64,000 bases of DNA from Tyto alba (taxonomy: Eukaryota > Chordata > Aves > Strigiformes > Tytonidae): positions 28,406,464-28,470,463 of the forward strand of contig NW_024881327.1 in the NCBI RefSeq assembly GCF_018691265.1, written 5' to 3'. The notes under the pieces are model-generated. The model saw only the letters and a list, made by a program, of their open reading frames with translations, ran no database searches and was not told where the DNA came from. The position numbers were made by a program, and so were the translations under genes. This document shows positions 12,401 through 25,681 of this stretch, in pieces (position 1 is the stretch's first letter; every line of letters starts with the position of its first letter).

Positions 12401-12843
12401 ACACTTATAGGATTCACTTTCACAGGTGACAGAAATTGCACAGTATTCATTGTTATCAAAAGCATCTGAGAAATGACACCACCTCTCAGGTCTCCTATTC
12501 ACTATTTTTATCAGATTATGTTTCCAGACTACGTATTATAGAACAATTACATACTGGATTAATAAGCAATGGTAGATATGGTAGCACACAGATATTAATG
12601 CATCTAAATTCTTCAGTAGTTATTGATGCTTCAAATGTCAAAAATTCACATTTATGTAATGCCCCAGAATATATTTGGGCTCCCTGAAAGGAAAGTAACA
12701 CTGGTGGTTGGAAATCTGCCTTCCTACACCTCCCGCAGCTGTGCCTCTGATTCCTCACCACCTCATGACAGCCAAAGTCTGAGAAAAGACAAGGGGCACA
12801 GGCAGAGAAGCTATACAAGTCAGACACATTCTGTGATGAAGCC
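9442..12843. other. Unique sequence between two LTRs, no gene seen
   Basis: No convincing exon, RNA gene or transposon was recognised. Open frames of up to about 80 codons (for example around 12037-12279) show no domain and no codon structure I can support. The last part (12700-12843) runs into the LTR that starts at 12844. Confidence 0.5.
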
Positions 12844-13930
12844 TGTTGTGGTTTGAGCTCAGAGGGCAACTGAGCACCACGCATTCAGTCATTCCTCCGT
12901 CCCTCCCATAGAGCTGAGAAGGAGAAAATAAGCAAAGACTTGGGATTCGAGATAGGAGAAGGAGGGATAAATCACCCATTATGGTCACAGGCAAAAGACA
13001 GACTAATTAGGGGAAGAAAAAAATAACAGAAATTTAATACAGACACTAACAACAACAACAACACTTAACAGACAGAGTAGGACAGTGAGAAGCATTACCA
13101 CATCTTGAAAACACCTTCCCCCCACTACTCCCTTCTTCCCGGGCTCAGCTCTGCTCCCAATATCTCTACCTACCTCCTCCCTCCAGCAGCACAGAGGCAG
13201 GGAATGGGGGGGTGCAGTCAGTGCTGCCACTTTTTCCATCTTCGATGGGGGGAGCTTCTGGAACTTTTTCCCCCTGCTCCAGCATGGTCACCCTCTCACA
13301 AGAGATAGTCCTCCACAAACTTTTCTCCAATTGGAGTCCCTTCCACAGGCTGCAGTGTTTCCCTCACTGCTCCAGCATGGCACACCAACTTTCGCCCACT
13401 GGAGTCCCTCCCATGGGCTGCAGCCCTTACTGAGCTGCTCCGGCGTGGGACACCCCCGCATGCTGCAATCCTCCCAGAGCTGAAATACAACAGCGGGGGC
13501 TGCTTCTTCCTACAGGATTGCAGCATACTTCAGGCACAGATATCTTAAATGATTTTGTGGGGACCTCCACAGACCACATGTCAGCATCTGCTCCACCACA
13601 GACTTCCATGGGCGGCAGAGAGAGTGGGCCTGCCATTTCACCACAGGATACAGGGTGGGTCTCTGCTCTGGCACACTTCCCTCCCTTACCTCTTCCATTC
13701 TTCCATTGACCCCACTGTTCACATAGATGTTGCAACTCCTCCACACAACACCAGCTCCTCCTCCCAGGTCCCTTCTTAAATACATTATTGCAGAGGTGCA
13801 GTTTGGCCTTTGTGCAGAGGTGGGTTTGACTTGGAGCTGGGGGAGTTTCAAGAAGATTCTCACACGGGGCCACTGCTGTAGCCCCCTCCCCTGCTACCAA
13901 AATCCCCACCACTCACTCAAACCCAACACA
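12844..13930 (-). mobile_element. Near full-length ERVL-like LTR (copy 3)
   Basis: On the minus strand the element starts TGTGTTGGGTTTGAGTGAG and ends GGTTTGTGGTTGTG-like at 12844, giving about 1087 bp, close to the 1072 bp of copy 1. The TATA-like TATTTAAG is at 13774-13784. The region of the poly(A) signal (near 13030-13040) has decayed to ATTAAA-like sequence, next to an expanded (AAC)n run at 13047-13063. The five bases before it are AAGCC and the five after it AAGTT. They agree at three positions and differ by C-to-T changes, so a decayed 5-bp target duplication is possible. The donor-like site is altered. Open frames of up to 161 codons on the minus strand arise from the repeated GC-rich body and are not taken as genes. 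No internal retroviral genes adjoin it, so it is probably another solo LTR. Confidence 0.82.
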
Positions 13931-14464
13931 AAGTTTCATAAAGAAGTGGGGAAAAAAGCCTCCTGATATGAGTTGCTGTTAAGAAATGATGAAAACCTTA
14001 TTCGCATGCAACACACCAAACACCAAGTATGTTTTGAGAAGTAGATATCATGGTTAATCCCACATGCTTTGAGTCAGCATATTAATCAAGATTTTACTTC
14101 TGTGACGCATTTTAGCCTTTTTTGTAGATGAAAAGCTACTGATATCCTGACTGCTCTGCTTGCATCTATAATGTCTAAAGCTTATTTCAAGAGAGCAGCA
14201 GCAGAATATGGGCTGCAGAGTTGACTTCTGTGAGGAGAGGCCAGGTCTGTCCCATGCCGGACACAGACATTTCTGGCCAAGTGTCACCAAGATCTGCAGA
14301 AGATCTGATGAGCCTTCTGCCAGATGAGTTGTCTGTGCTGGGCTGGCGAGCAGGGAGGAAGCAGTTTAGTCAGTTTAACTGATTTATGCTAATGCAAATG
14401 GAAGGTGCTGTTGAAGGGTCCCACCCACTCCCCTTCCCTCCTATCTGGTCTTGTTTTTTCTAAT

Positions 14465-14493
14465 AAATATTTAACTGGTCTTGTTAAATATTT
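14465..14493. repeat. Perfect 11-bp inverted repeat (hairpin)
   Basis: AAATATTTAAC at 14465-14475 is exactly reverse-complemented at 14483-14493, with a 7-base loop. The loop region overlaps the second copy of an 11-bp direct repeat, CTGGTCTTGTT (14445-14455 and 14475-14485). An AT-rich TATA/ACTAATA tract follows to about 14537. No transposon was identified around it. Confidence 0.6.
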
Positions 14494-17319
14494 CTATATA
14501 TATACTAATATATGTATACTAATATACTAATAATTCACCAAATATAAACATAAGAAAGGAATTTATCTGTTTTTAAAAGTTTCAAAAACATAGCAAATGT
14601 GTTTTCTATGATATGGAGTTACACACAAAAGCTTAATTAAAAAATGCAGTTGAAATCCTCACTTTTTTAAAGAACACAAGACATTTAAATCTGAGAAGAT
14701 ATTGTGTCACACAAATGTTTTTTCCTGTGAATAACAAAATTTCATGCAAAATGAAGATGCAAATGAAGATGCAAACAGATATAGCTGGGAAAAACATTAG
14801 TGATAAATATGTAATACACATTATCTACAGTTGTCTTCCCACTACTTCAGATAAATGTTACAGCTCTCTTTCTGGTTTCTCCTATTATTCCCTGATCAAA
14901 GTAATAGAAATTCTTCTCATTTTGTAATTTCTTTGATGATTTTCTGTAGCCTTAAGCTGTTCACCAGAGAAGATTGCAACATGCAGGCCCAAGACACTAG
15001 AGAATTTAAGCACACGTCTAATTTTATGAATTATCATATCACAACAGAGGAAGCTGCAAACATGCTTAAAATTTCAAAAGCACTTTGCTTTTTAGTCTCA
15101 CCCAAAATGTATCCAGAGAGGGCCACTAAAAAAACATAGCTTGCTCATTATCTGTGAATTTCAGAAGCTTCCTATTTGTTTAGTAATTAAAAAAAAAAAA
15201 GAAATTAAATACAGTATTTATGAACAACTGGTGCTCCTCAAGGGATCTGTGCCACATGCTAGTATGAAAAAAGAACAGTAACTGAGGTCCTATTACTTGT
15301 CGATGTAGATATCTATTCACTTTGATATTAGCCAACGGAAAATAGTCTAAAAATCAATTTGAAAAATAGATTTAAAATCAATTTAACTATGTAAAATAAT
15401 TTTTTCTGTTGATCCTGTGTTTATTTTAAATTTCTCCGCAGCTTTTCAGTTCTACTGAAGCATGAATGTTATCTTGCCTGTATAATTGAGAACTCTTATT
15501 CTGAAACAAAGTTCATTGAATTGGTACCCAAGTGTAAATGTCATTAGTAATATAACTTTTATAATGACATGAACATCTGTGCATAGTGCAAAATGTTTAT
15601 TGATGCCATTTATTGCATTTTTAGTCTGTACATAACGTAATATGTACATAACTAAATATAATGCACTTGGCAAGGATTTCCATGTGCTATTTATAGCACT
15701 TGAAATAGTGTTAACTCAAGACATTTCATTGCTACATCCAATAAATACTAATTGTAATACACAAAAAAATATACAAAATTAAGTCTGAAAGGGCAATCTT
15801 CAAGTCATATATTTTTTCATTTGATAATTTATCAAGGAAGATTTTCTAGTTGTAATTGTATTGTCTCAAAGAAAGTAGGAGGTTATGTCAAGTTATTAAT
15901 CGGTGAAGGTTTCCTCAGGAGGTATTCTCTCCCACATTAAGGCACAACCCAGGAAGATATGGCAGAGAATTTATTTCGCACCTGTCTACCATGCACCGTA
16001 GCAAATCATTAGACTATCTCTTCTGAAGAGTACCCACAACAGCCTCCTGTAAATCACTCATATTAAAAGAGTAAAATGACTTTGTAGGCGGTTGATAGCA
16101 CAAGTTGCAATATTATATGATTCTCCATTTCCTAATGATTGATAATTGCATGTTTTATGATAAACGTTAAGGTTTCCTTATTTCATTATAAAACCAGAAA
16201 AGCCCTGCCCCACCTCAAAAACATTTTCCAAGTACCTTTAAGTGCTGAAAAAGTTCTGGAATCATTGTAAATCTTCTTAATACTTCATAATACACTATAA
16301 AATCTTCATAATACACTACAGCTCAGAGTTATGTATTTACTTTATTGTTCAATAAACTAAACCACAAAGAAACTAAGTGATTTACTCATGGTCAAAAAAC
16401 AGAGTCAGTGATCATAGCCCACAATTTTCTGTATTGATGCACATTTCATTAACCAGAAGATGATGAACTTAGTACACAGCTCTATTTTTGCTTCAGTTAT
16501 AAAAGACGGTCAGGACATCTGCATTTAATATAGATTTTTTCTAGTTGTGACTCAGAAAGGAAACCTTTGAATTCTGGTAGGTCACTTGGTAAGACATTTT
16601 GTGGAATAGTTTGAACGTGTTGATTGGAATGTTTTGTCTTTTACCTTTAGGACTGTTATGCTTAAAATGGAGGTGTTGGCAGCACTTAAGGACATAACTG
16701 CAATTTAGAAGTCGCTCACAGATTAAAATTTGGTATAAAAATACCTCCAAAACATGAAAAGGAGAAAAACTGTTTCAGCAATGCAGTACATTTGGCCAGT
16801 TTGTATTAAAAAAAAATCCACAGTTCAGCCTTTGAGTTCCACATACAAAATCCGAAAGTCACTTTACTAATACTCTGAGGAGAAAACAACAAGCAAGGAA
16901 CATCTTTCCTTTTATAATCTGACACAGAAGAGTCCAGCTCATACTGTGTGTGAGTTTAAAAGCAGTTTGACACTCTTCGTGAGAGGTCATCAAAAATATA
17001 AGGTACTTTTGTAACTTGGTATTGAAAATTCTTATACTGGTTCTAAAATAAAAATAATCTAAGTCTTGTCACAGGAGGTATTTTCTATGCACACTAAAGA
17101 TGCTCACCTGGTTGCAGTAGTCATAGCCTTCTTGTCTAAATACACAGATGAAGTCACTTGTTATCGTATTCGATACATATTTTTCTCTGACATTTATAAA
17201 TGGTTCATATCAAAGAAATGATTGGGCAGTCATGACACTGTGTGATTTGTATCATAAGAAAACATATCTGTTTATTTAAAAGTATATTTTAACCTGACAG
17301 TATCACTTAAATTTGACTA

Positions 17320-17340
17320 AAATTAAATTAAATTAAATTT
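17320..17340. repeat. (ATTAA)n short tandem repeat
   Basis: About four units of a 5-base A/T repeat. Simple sequence with no further context. Confidence 0.75.
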
Positions 17341-20300
17341 AGATATCTAGTAAAAACTGGTGCCAACTATGAATACATTCAGAACTCAATGGATTTTTCA
17401 GTCTGAACTGAGTTGTTCTGTTGAGCAATTCTAGAAAATAATTATCTGGTAAAAATTAGATTTTTATGTTCACCAGGACATAATAACTGATTCTAGTTAT
17501 TAGAAGCACTTATCCCTGAGGCTGATGAATTTTACATTTAATATACCTATATGGTGCTGATCATACCGACAACACATGCAAATTCAGGCTAAATTCATGG
17601 AATGTTTTAACTGAAAACAAAATGCTTAGGTAAAGGAGATGATATCCTCCTTTTACCAATCGATTAATGGATAAAAAAAGGAAAGTCCCATTGCTTAATT
17701 CCTTCCTCTTTCAGAGTTGGCTTGCACCTGGATTTGCTAGAAAGAAATGTAGAGATCATGTTCAGACACTGTGGTAAGGAACAAATTCAGTCCCATCTGG
17801 AACAAGGTCCCATTTTACACTAAATTTTGAAAAATATTGAAAGACAGAGCTTATTTACAGAATCGGAGAAAGAGAACATTTGGTGATTAGGGCATTTCAC
17901 CGAAGAGGTGGGACATCTATCCAGCTGCTCTAATTTAGATGATTCATACATAAGGGAACCATTTCAGTACAAAATAATCAACTTTTTAGAGAGAAAAAAA
18001 AACAACGAAAAAACAACAACCAAAAAACCCACTGAAAAGGCTAGTCAACATGGATGGAATTTAATTTTTCCACAGTAAAAGCTGAAATATCAGTTATTCC
18101 CTTATCCCTATTTATATTCTTTGCAACAGTGTTCTTTCTTTCTCTCTTACTGCTTAAGGATTATTCAGTTTAATGCCTTTGACAGTTCCTAGAGCCACTT
18201 TCTAACTTTTAATTCCTGAGAACCAGCAAAAGAAAAAAAATGCACATTCATTTAAAATAAAATCTATGTCTGTCCATGAGCTGCTTAATGAATAAATACA
18301 AGATTTACAAGTCCATCATCATTAGAACTTCCTTTGGTTGCTCTCAGCATGCTCCTGATAAAAATGATATAACTTCTATACTCCACTGATCATAGCAAAA
18401 TAGATATATAGCCCTGCACTGAAATTCTGTCTGTGCTTCTGTCACTTGTGCAAGGGATCATAATTATATGCTGCAGAAAATGAATTAACGGAATAAATGA
18501 AGTATGCAGATATCTGTCAGCCCTGACAAACAACTTTGCTGTTCAATTAACATAACTCCATCCTTTATTAAAGAACTGGGATTACTCATCAGAGTTAAAT
18601 GTTTTATTTATTTAAGATGCTCATTTATAAAACAGACCTAGAGAAGTATCAATTTATTTCCCTGAAGCCTCTTAGTGACAGAAGTTGGTGTGGTTATGTA
18701 CAGAAGACAGTTTATACATGTTTTTAATACCGTGGGCCACATCTCTAATCCACACTGTTTTGTGAGCTTCACCCATTTACATGATGTGACATTCCCATGG
18801 CAACTACTGTAACTGCCAACATGGAAAAATACTAGTGGCATATTTAATGCATTTTAGCTTAGCAGTAAGCACATCATCCCTTTTGGAGGCGAAATGCAGA
18901 CAAAGCAGACGTAGTTTGCAGTGAGGAGTCGCAGAACATACCAGAATCTACATGGAAGGAGCAGTCAGAAGCACCCTGTGACTGCTCAAAGTCTCCAAAC
19001 TCACTAGCAGGCTTTCTGAGTACTGTGCTGCAAAGCTGGATAAAATATCACTAGCAGATGGTTCCTAGAAAGAAAGGCTTGGGGATAATTATCAACTTGG
19101 TATCAGTATTCACACAGTTTTTTGGTAGTGGCCAGGGAGTGCTGCTTTCTGTCAGCATGCGGAATACAGCACACAGGACAGGGCTCCATGCTCAGAAACT
19201 CTCCCCAGCCTGGACGACTCCTGTCCCTGCAGCTCCACACAAAGTGGGTTTGAAGCACCAGTCCTCAAAGCACAGGACAGGCTGAATACCTTACACTGAC
19301 ACCTTAAATAAAATTAAAAAAAAATGTGAAGCCTTGGCCCCTCTAGGAAAGACTAGAGGAGATAAGATAAACATGGCTGGCAATAATTTAAGAATCAGAA
19401 GTTTAAAAGGCTTCGGTCCAACCATGATAATCTTGTCTCATTTCTGGTGTCCATTTGCACATCTCTAGGACTGCGTTTTGTGCCTCTCACTGTCAATAGC
19501 AAACACAGTAGTAGGAAAAAAAAAAAAAAAAAAACAAAACCTATGTATTAGGTGATTTAAAATAAGGACATAAATCTACATCAAGGTTTCATATATTGGC
19601 CGGGAAAAAATATTTCTGCCCATATTAGAAATCAATTTGATAGCATACATTTAAAATAGTTTGTAAGCATAAATCAAGAGTATAAGACCATTATAAAAAG
19701 AAAAAGCAGAGCTAACTCCTTAATGACAAAATAGTTCTCAAAGACCATCACTTCAGAAATGTACTGGACCGTGCCTATTATTTATCCTTATCCTCTGCCG
19801 CCATCAGGTGGCCATTTAATTCAAAAGATGCTAATATGAAACATTTAGACGCATGAGCTAAAGAACCTGTAAAGTCGGGACATTTAGCAAAAGGTAGACA
19901 AAACAGACAATCTTAGCGTGAAGAAGCATGCTTTCAGGCAAGGGATACTACCAGTAAATTAACACTCAGCAATTTTTTTTAAGTACACATCCTTTAACAA
20001 ACCACAGAAGGATGGAGGATGACAGAGAAACAAGGGAAAGAATTATTCTTTCTGTGTGGAAGTTAGGTGTTTAGGTTAAAACAGTTGCAGCGGCTCCAAA
20101 GACAAATTGTTCCATCTCAAAAAGAGATGTCTAAAGTAAATCAGCATTTGGCTGTGCCTCACTCTCTCCATTGCCTACAAAGCAATCTTCTGGGCACCTG
20201 ACATTTAAATAATGTCACTTAGAGAGCTCAATCCCACCCTGCCAAAACAGCAGACCTTTATGGCACATCTGTGTAAGCACATGCCTGGCACTCATTTAGT

Positions 20301-23074
20301 AGTATGCAAATATCAGGGAAGATGAGACTACTCATAATGCAAAATTTTTTTTTTTTTTGAGCTGCTAAAAGCATGTCATTTTTTTAGCAGATGTCCAACC
20401 ACAGATAGAAAAAATTTTATCTCGCTTATAAAGGAGGGACAGTGCAAAAGTACATGTTCAGTTAAATCAAGGCATTATGACCATAAGATACCAGGGCTCT
20501 GAACTCCAATAACATAAGACAGGAAAGGCTGCTTTTCTCCAGCCTGCACTTGTGGAAAGAGATTCAGCTCTACTCTGCCATATTTATATTCATGATGACT
20601 GCTGCAAGGTAAAGAAGGGTGGCTAATTGTCACAGTTGCCCATATTTTTGGTTTAGTCTCATTGCTTTGCTGCTTTGACATTTAGGACTATCAAAAGTGG
20701 ATGAGATCTTAACAATGATTGGCTTCTCTCTGCCAAATGAGGATGCTGACCACTGAAATGATTAGTGAAAATACTGATGTATTTCCAGCTGTCAACAAAA
20801 TTTTCTCCTCAATCACATAAAGGATATTTGTTTTCTTTCTTTACATATGTGTTTCAAATAAGATAATGGTCAATTGAGGAACAGGCAGTATTCTTCCTGA
20901 GAGAAAGGAAAAGGTTTCTATACATGGAGTGGAGAGTCTTAGTTTGGCCAAAATACTTTTGATAGAGACAAGCAGCTAGTGCTCCTGTAAATAATGAGTT
21001 GAAGGTTCATTTACAGGCAGTTTCTATCACTGCAAATCCAGCAAGAAAAATAACAAAAAAAAAAAAAAAGGAAAATGAGAGCAAAAGCTAGAGAAACAGA
21101 TTGGCATTTTATGACTATAAGGGAAGAAGAAAACTGGATGATTCCTATAGAACAAGAAAGAGAAGCAAAGAGATCTATGACACTCAGATCAGGAAAATGG
21201 GCCGAAGCTTGATTAGGTTAGACAATACACCAGTATCAGCCATTCAGAATGGTGGCAGCAGAGGATGAAAAACACAACTGGAACTGCATAAAACATACAG
21301 AGTAATGAGTATTCTGTACTGTTCGCATCCCAAACCATGTTTGAAAGCCGTCAGCATTAGTTTCATTGGGATCTCCTGATGAGAAGACACAGTGAGTGAC
21401 AGAAAACAGAACTGGTCTGGAGCACTGACAGAAAAAAGTCACAAGACACAGCAAGCTTGGATGAGATGCTGAAGTTGATTGATTATGATTAATCTGGATT
21501 CAGATTAATAATACAACACAAGAGGAAAATTGCTTTCATGATTTACTGGCATTCTAACATATGGATGCACAAGAATCTTGTTCTGATAAGAAATAGGAAA
21601 TGTGTCCTACACAGACGTGGGTAGAAATACGCTTGATTTTCTTTACTGTCCAATTTTACTGCTAGCTGGGTACAGGTCCTCCTTTTTTTTTTTCACCTGT
21701 GATAAGTGTTAATCTGCTTTTTGGTTCCTACTTTTGCCTATTCTTTCCTTGCTGGTTATTTTTCCCGTTCAACCTGTGATGGGACCATCTGTCTATCAAG
21801 GAACTTCCCTTCTTCTCTCATGCCATTAGTATCCTAATGTCTACTGCTCAGGGAAACAAAGATTTAGCCTGCAATTCCTCCATAATGGTAAAGGGTTTTC
21901 TCAGTTATGTTCTGAAAAAAAGCATTCAATATTGATGACCTTCTATCCTTTAGATGACTCCTAGTCACATTTCCTTAGAATGAATCCTAATAAAGAGCAA
22001 TCTGTCTGCATGACTGATACCTATCTGGATTAGTCTGAACTGCCATTGTCAGACACATCATCTGAAAAATTCTGAAGTACTTAGAGCAGTTGTGAAGGCT
22101 GATGGTTTAAAAAAATTATTTATTAAACTAAGTGTTAAGAAAACTTTTTCTTTGCACACCACCAGCTAAGGTTAATTTCTGCAGTATGTAAAAATATGCC
22201 AGTTCTTAGGGATCACACTCAAAGATACTTTTGTAATCTTGTTAGTGCTGAAACTCAAATGTTAAACCTAGAACAAAAATGTTTTATTCTTCTTTGTGAG
22301 ATATCTATTATTTAAAATATTTTTGGTATTAAGACTTGATTCTATTTTTAACACTCTTTTATATCATTTATCATACCAGAATTTTCTGGCCTCTTCTGAG
22401 AATAAAATATCTCAGCAGTTTAGCTGAATTTATGTAACACTGCCACAGACTATCTCTTCCTAGGAGCTTGTCACTTTCATACAAAGCAAGGACTGTGTGG
22501 ACACAAATGAGTTTGTGAAGGACTTTTAAAGCATTGCAATTCTTCATTAAAAGGTATATATACACATATATCAATCAAAAGCTATCAATAGAATGAAAAA
22601 AAAATCAATAAAAAACACTCCCTGTAAAGCTTCCTTCCCTTAATTTGGTTTCCATTATCTATTTCTATTATTGCCTTTAAAAAATGTGTGAATTAAAAAT
22701 TTAATTGTTTAACATGTAGGCAATAGTTCTATGCAAACATTTTCTGCATTAAGATCTTTGGTTTTGTGATACCACACAATTTGTTTGTACAGCTTGCTTT
22801 ATTGATAGTCACCATAGCACCTGAGTGCCTCCTAATCATTAAATTGTTTGGATGCACAACTGCAAAGCAGGGTAATAATATTCTTCAGATTTTACAGATA
22901 ATGATAGAATCAAAGAGAAGCTACTCAAAGTTATCAAAGTCTTTCTTTTTTTCTGTCACTTCCCATACAGTTGAATGTGCTGATATTTCTGCTAACAATA
23001 CATTCCAAAGGGTACAGTAAACACAAAAACTACTTTGAATGAAAAATACAACTTAAATAACAAGTCAATCAAAT

Positions 23075-23098
23075 ATACACACACACACAAAAAAAAAA
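23075..23098. repeat. (CA)n microsatellite with adjoining A-run
   Basis: Six CA units are followed by an A-run of about ten bases. An ordinary dinucleotide microsatellite. Confidence 0.8.
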
Positions 23099-25603
23099 GT
23101 TATTCCTGTTAGACAGTGAAGAGAGATTGGGAGATTGAGTTAAGGTTCAAATTACTGATGGCTCGATATGATAATATAATATTTTTTGCTCATATGTATT
23201 CAGTTTAAGTGAAAGTATGTTATTAAAGCTGCAGGGCACTGTACAGTTACCAAAAAGAGACTAAGTAGGCCAAAGGAGAATTTGTAAAGGACTTTGAGCT
23301 AATATATAAAAGTTTTAATATAAGTCTGGAAGAATAAAAGCACAGGGATCTATCTCAGTACAGATACCACTGATACCAGTACTGTACAGTACCAGGGAAA
23401 ATGCTGGTCACAGGCCTGCTGAGATCCAGGAGAGATCAAAGGGTCTCACTTGGAGTCACAATTTATAGGGTCCAAGATAATTGACTTTTGTCATGTATTT
23501 TCACTCAGGCCCAGATCAAACAATGAAACATTCTGGGATCTTCCAGCAGCTGCACAAGGATTTGATGAATGTGCAACTCTGTTATTGTTGTCATTTGATC
23601 ACATCCCAGCTACGGGTGTGCCAGGCTCTTAGGAGATGTTGAACTGTTATAACCATTTCCGAGCGATAAGGATGGGCAGGAGCCAGGTTCATGAAGGGAG
23701 CACCTTAACGTTCTGATTCACTGCCTTTAGCAGTCCTTATCTCTCCAGGTTAACATAAAGCCAGGGGCAGGGTGGGGGGGTGGGATGTAAATCACAATTA
23801 GCACCAAGCAGCCCAGGGGGTGAGAATTGCACCACCACATAGCCCTGACAAGTGTGTCGGATCCCATATCATCCTATGGGGCATACAATATAATCTATGT
23901 TGTAAGTCAAGTGCTGCTGCAGAGATGTCTTTTTTTATAAGCAAGGAAAAGCACTCCCCTTCTCTCCACAATTAATGGCAAGAGACTAAAAATATAAATT
24001 TCATATATTCACGAGTAAATAATTCACTTTGCAGTAACATCAGTAGATGAGCAATCTGCAGTTTCTCTGGAGCCTCTCAGGGAAAAGGGTCTGCTTAGTT
24101 GGAATGACGGCAGCAGGCAACTGTCTCATATTGATCTGCATTGCCTCAAGGTCCAACTAAGATGCCACAGTGATATTTGTTATTCTTTGTCCTTTGGGGC
24201 TATTGCAGCAAAACCACTATTTAAATAGACTTAGTGACAGTGGTGCATTCAGATGGAACACAGATAACTGGAAGAGGTCTACCGTCTCCTTTGTAAGGTG
24301 TGTAGTGACTGGAAAGGAGGTATCTGAAGATCATGTTGCTCTAACTTCATTAAATTCAGTCATAGGACAGAAGGGATGACACAAAGGACATGTCACCCCC
24401 CAAACTAGGATAAAAATGTGATAGACGGGACTTGAATATGTAGATGTATGGCAAAAACATAGACATGCACTGAAAAAATGCCATGAGTGGTAAGAAATTT
24501 TCAAAGCATGGTGTAGGGCCCATAGTGATGGCTTCACTACAGTTCTCTATCCTAAATAGGATATAAACTTCTTCCTGAAATACCTTCTTAAAACTCCAAT
24601 TTCTTTGCTTCCAAAATCCCCATGTAAAATCTAAGTAGACTGCGTGCAACTGTTTTGACTTTAAAAGAGGGTTTTGAAGTTTCTTCATTTGTTTGCTAGC
24701 TCTTCCAGTAATGCTTGATTAAACAGGGATGAGTAAAACAAAGCAGAAAATAACCATTTCATTTCAAAGCATATACACTTTACTAGAATGTGATCTGACA
24801 CTGACACAGTCTATTCACAATGCCATGTGCCTGTGGATGGACTGTCTGGAACATATTTTGCCTTGGGAGCTTCTAAAGTAAACAGAGAACACAGGTGTTT
24901 TCCTCTGAAAATAATTCATCCAAGTGTTAAGTAATTCCTTCAGAAGAAATGATGACAACTCTCCTGAGAGCTTAACATCTGTAGAGAAGTGCCTCCTCCC
25001 CACACTCTTTTTTTTTTATTTTAACTAGATAACATGTACTTTAGTCTTCAGTTTATTTAAAGGATGCTGTTAAAATTCTGAAAAGGTCCTATTCAAGGAC
25101 AGTCATCAATTAGCTATGTTAAACACAAATGATAGATCTTACATGCTTCCAAACCAGATGGCTCTAGGAGCATTTTCTGGCTTGTTAGCTCATCCCCCTC
25201 GCAACATACACAGCCTCCTTTGACAGCACAGTCCTGTGTTTCAGCTGGTAATGAATTCAGGCAGTTCTGAGAGTCTACCTTTCTGAGCATTTTGTATTTA
25301 TTTCAATAACTCAAGAACTATGTGGCAGTTAAAACAAGAAATGCAGGATCTGCAGAGAAAATTATGAAGGTACAAGTGCACAAGATGTTGAGTCTTCACT
25401 CACAGAAACAATTATTTGAAAAGCCACAGAAAGTTTGAGTGTAGTTTCCTCATCGTTCTGAGTGCTTTGCTGTAGTTCTCTTGAGTATCTGTGTCTCCTT
25501 GTAGTCAATGTGGCTAAATGTTCACACATCAAATAGTTATCTTCTTTTAAAAACAAGAATTAGCACGTCCTCTAACTTTTGTTCTTCATCTAGATTTTCA
25601 TAT

Positions 25604-25681
25604 GTCAGTATGTAAGCAGGGGGCTGGACTAGAGACCTCCTGTTGTCCCTTCCAAATTGAATTATCCCATGATCCTATGAA
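25604..25681 (+). mobile_element. CR1 LINE 3'-end fragment (copy A)
   Basis: A short piece holding only the last part of a CR1 3' untranslated region. It contains GGGGCTGGACTAGA, then GTCCCTTCCAA, and ends in the tail-like ATCCTATGA. CR1 elements are commonly severely 5'-truncated, because reverse transcription begins at the 3' end. The tail has a C where the other copies have T (ATCC against ATTC), so this is an old or different subfamily copy. Confidence 0.8.

Larger units (their letters stand above)
13931..25603. other. Long AT-rich stretch, no gene seen
   Basis: This 11.7-kb interval holds no coding region I can support. It contains simple sequence and short motifs: a perfect 11-bp hairpin (14465-14493), an (ATTAA)n run (17320-17340), A19 at 19516-19534, T14 at 20345-20358, A15 at 21055-21069, and (CA)n plus A-run at 23075-23098. 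A somewhat GC-richer patch at about 23480-23900 resembles no element I know. It could be a heavily decayed LTR, but neither end could be fixed. Confidence 0.5.

Noticed and set aside
13427..13912. 161-codon open frame, minus strand
   Set aside because: It lies wholly inside LTR copy 3, and pieces in other frames are equally open because of the GC-rich body. No domain.
24356..24688. 110-codon open frame, minus strand
   Set aside because: No domain, no splice or promoter context, AT-rich unique sequence. A length expected by chance in 64 kb.
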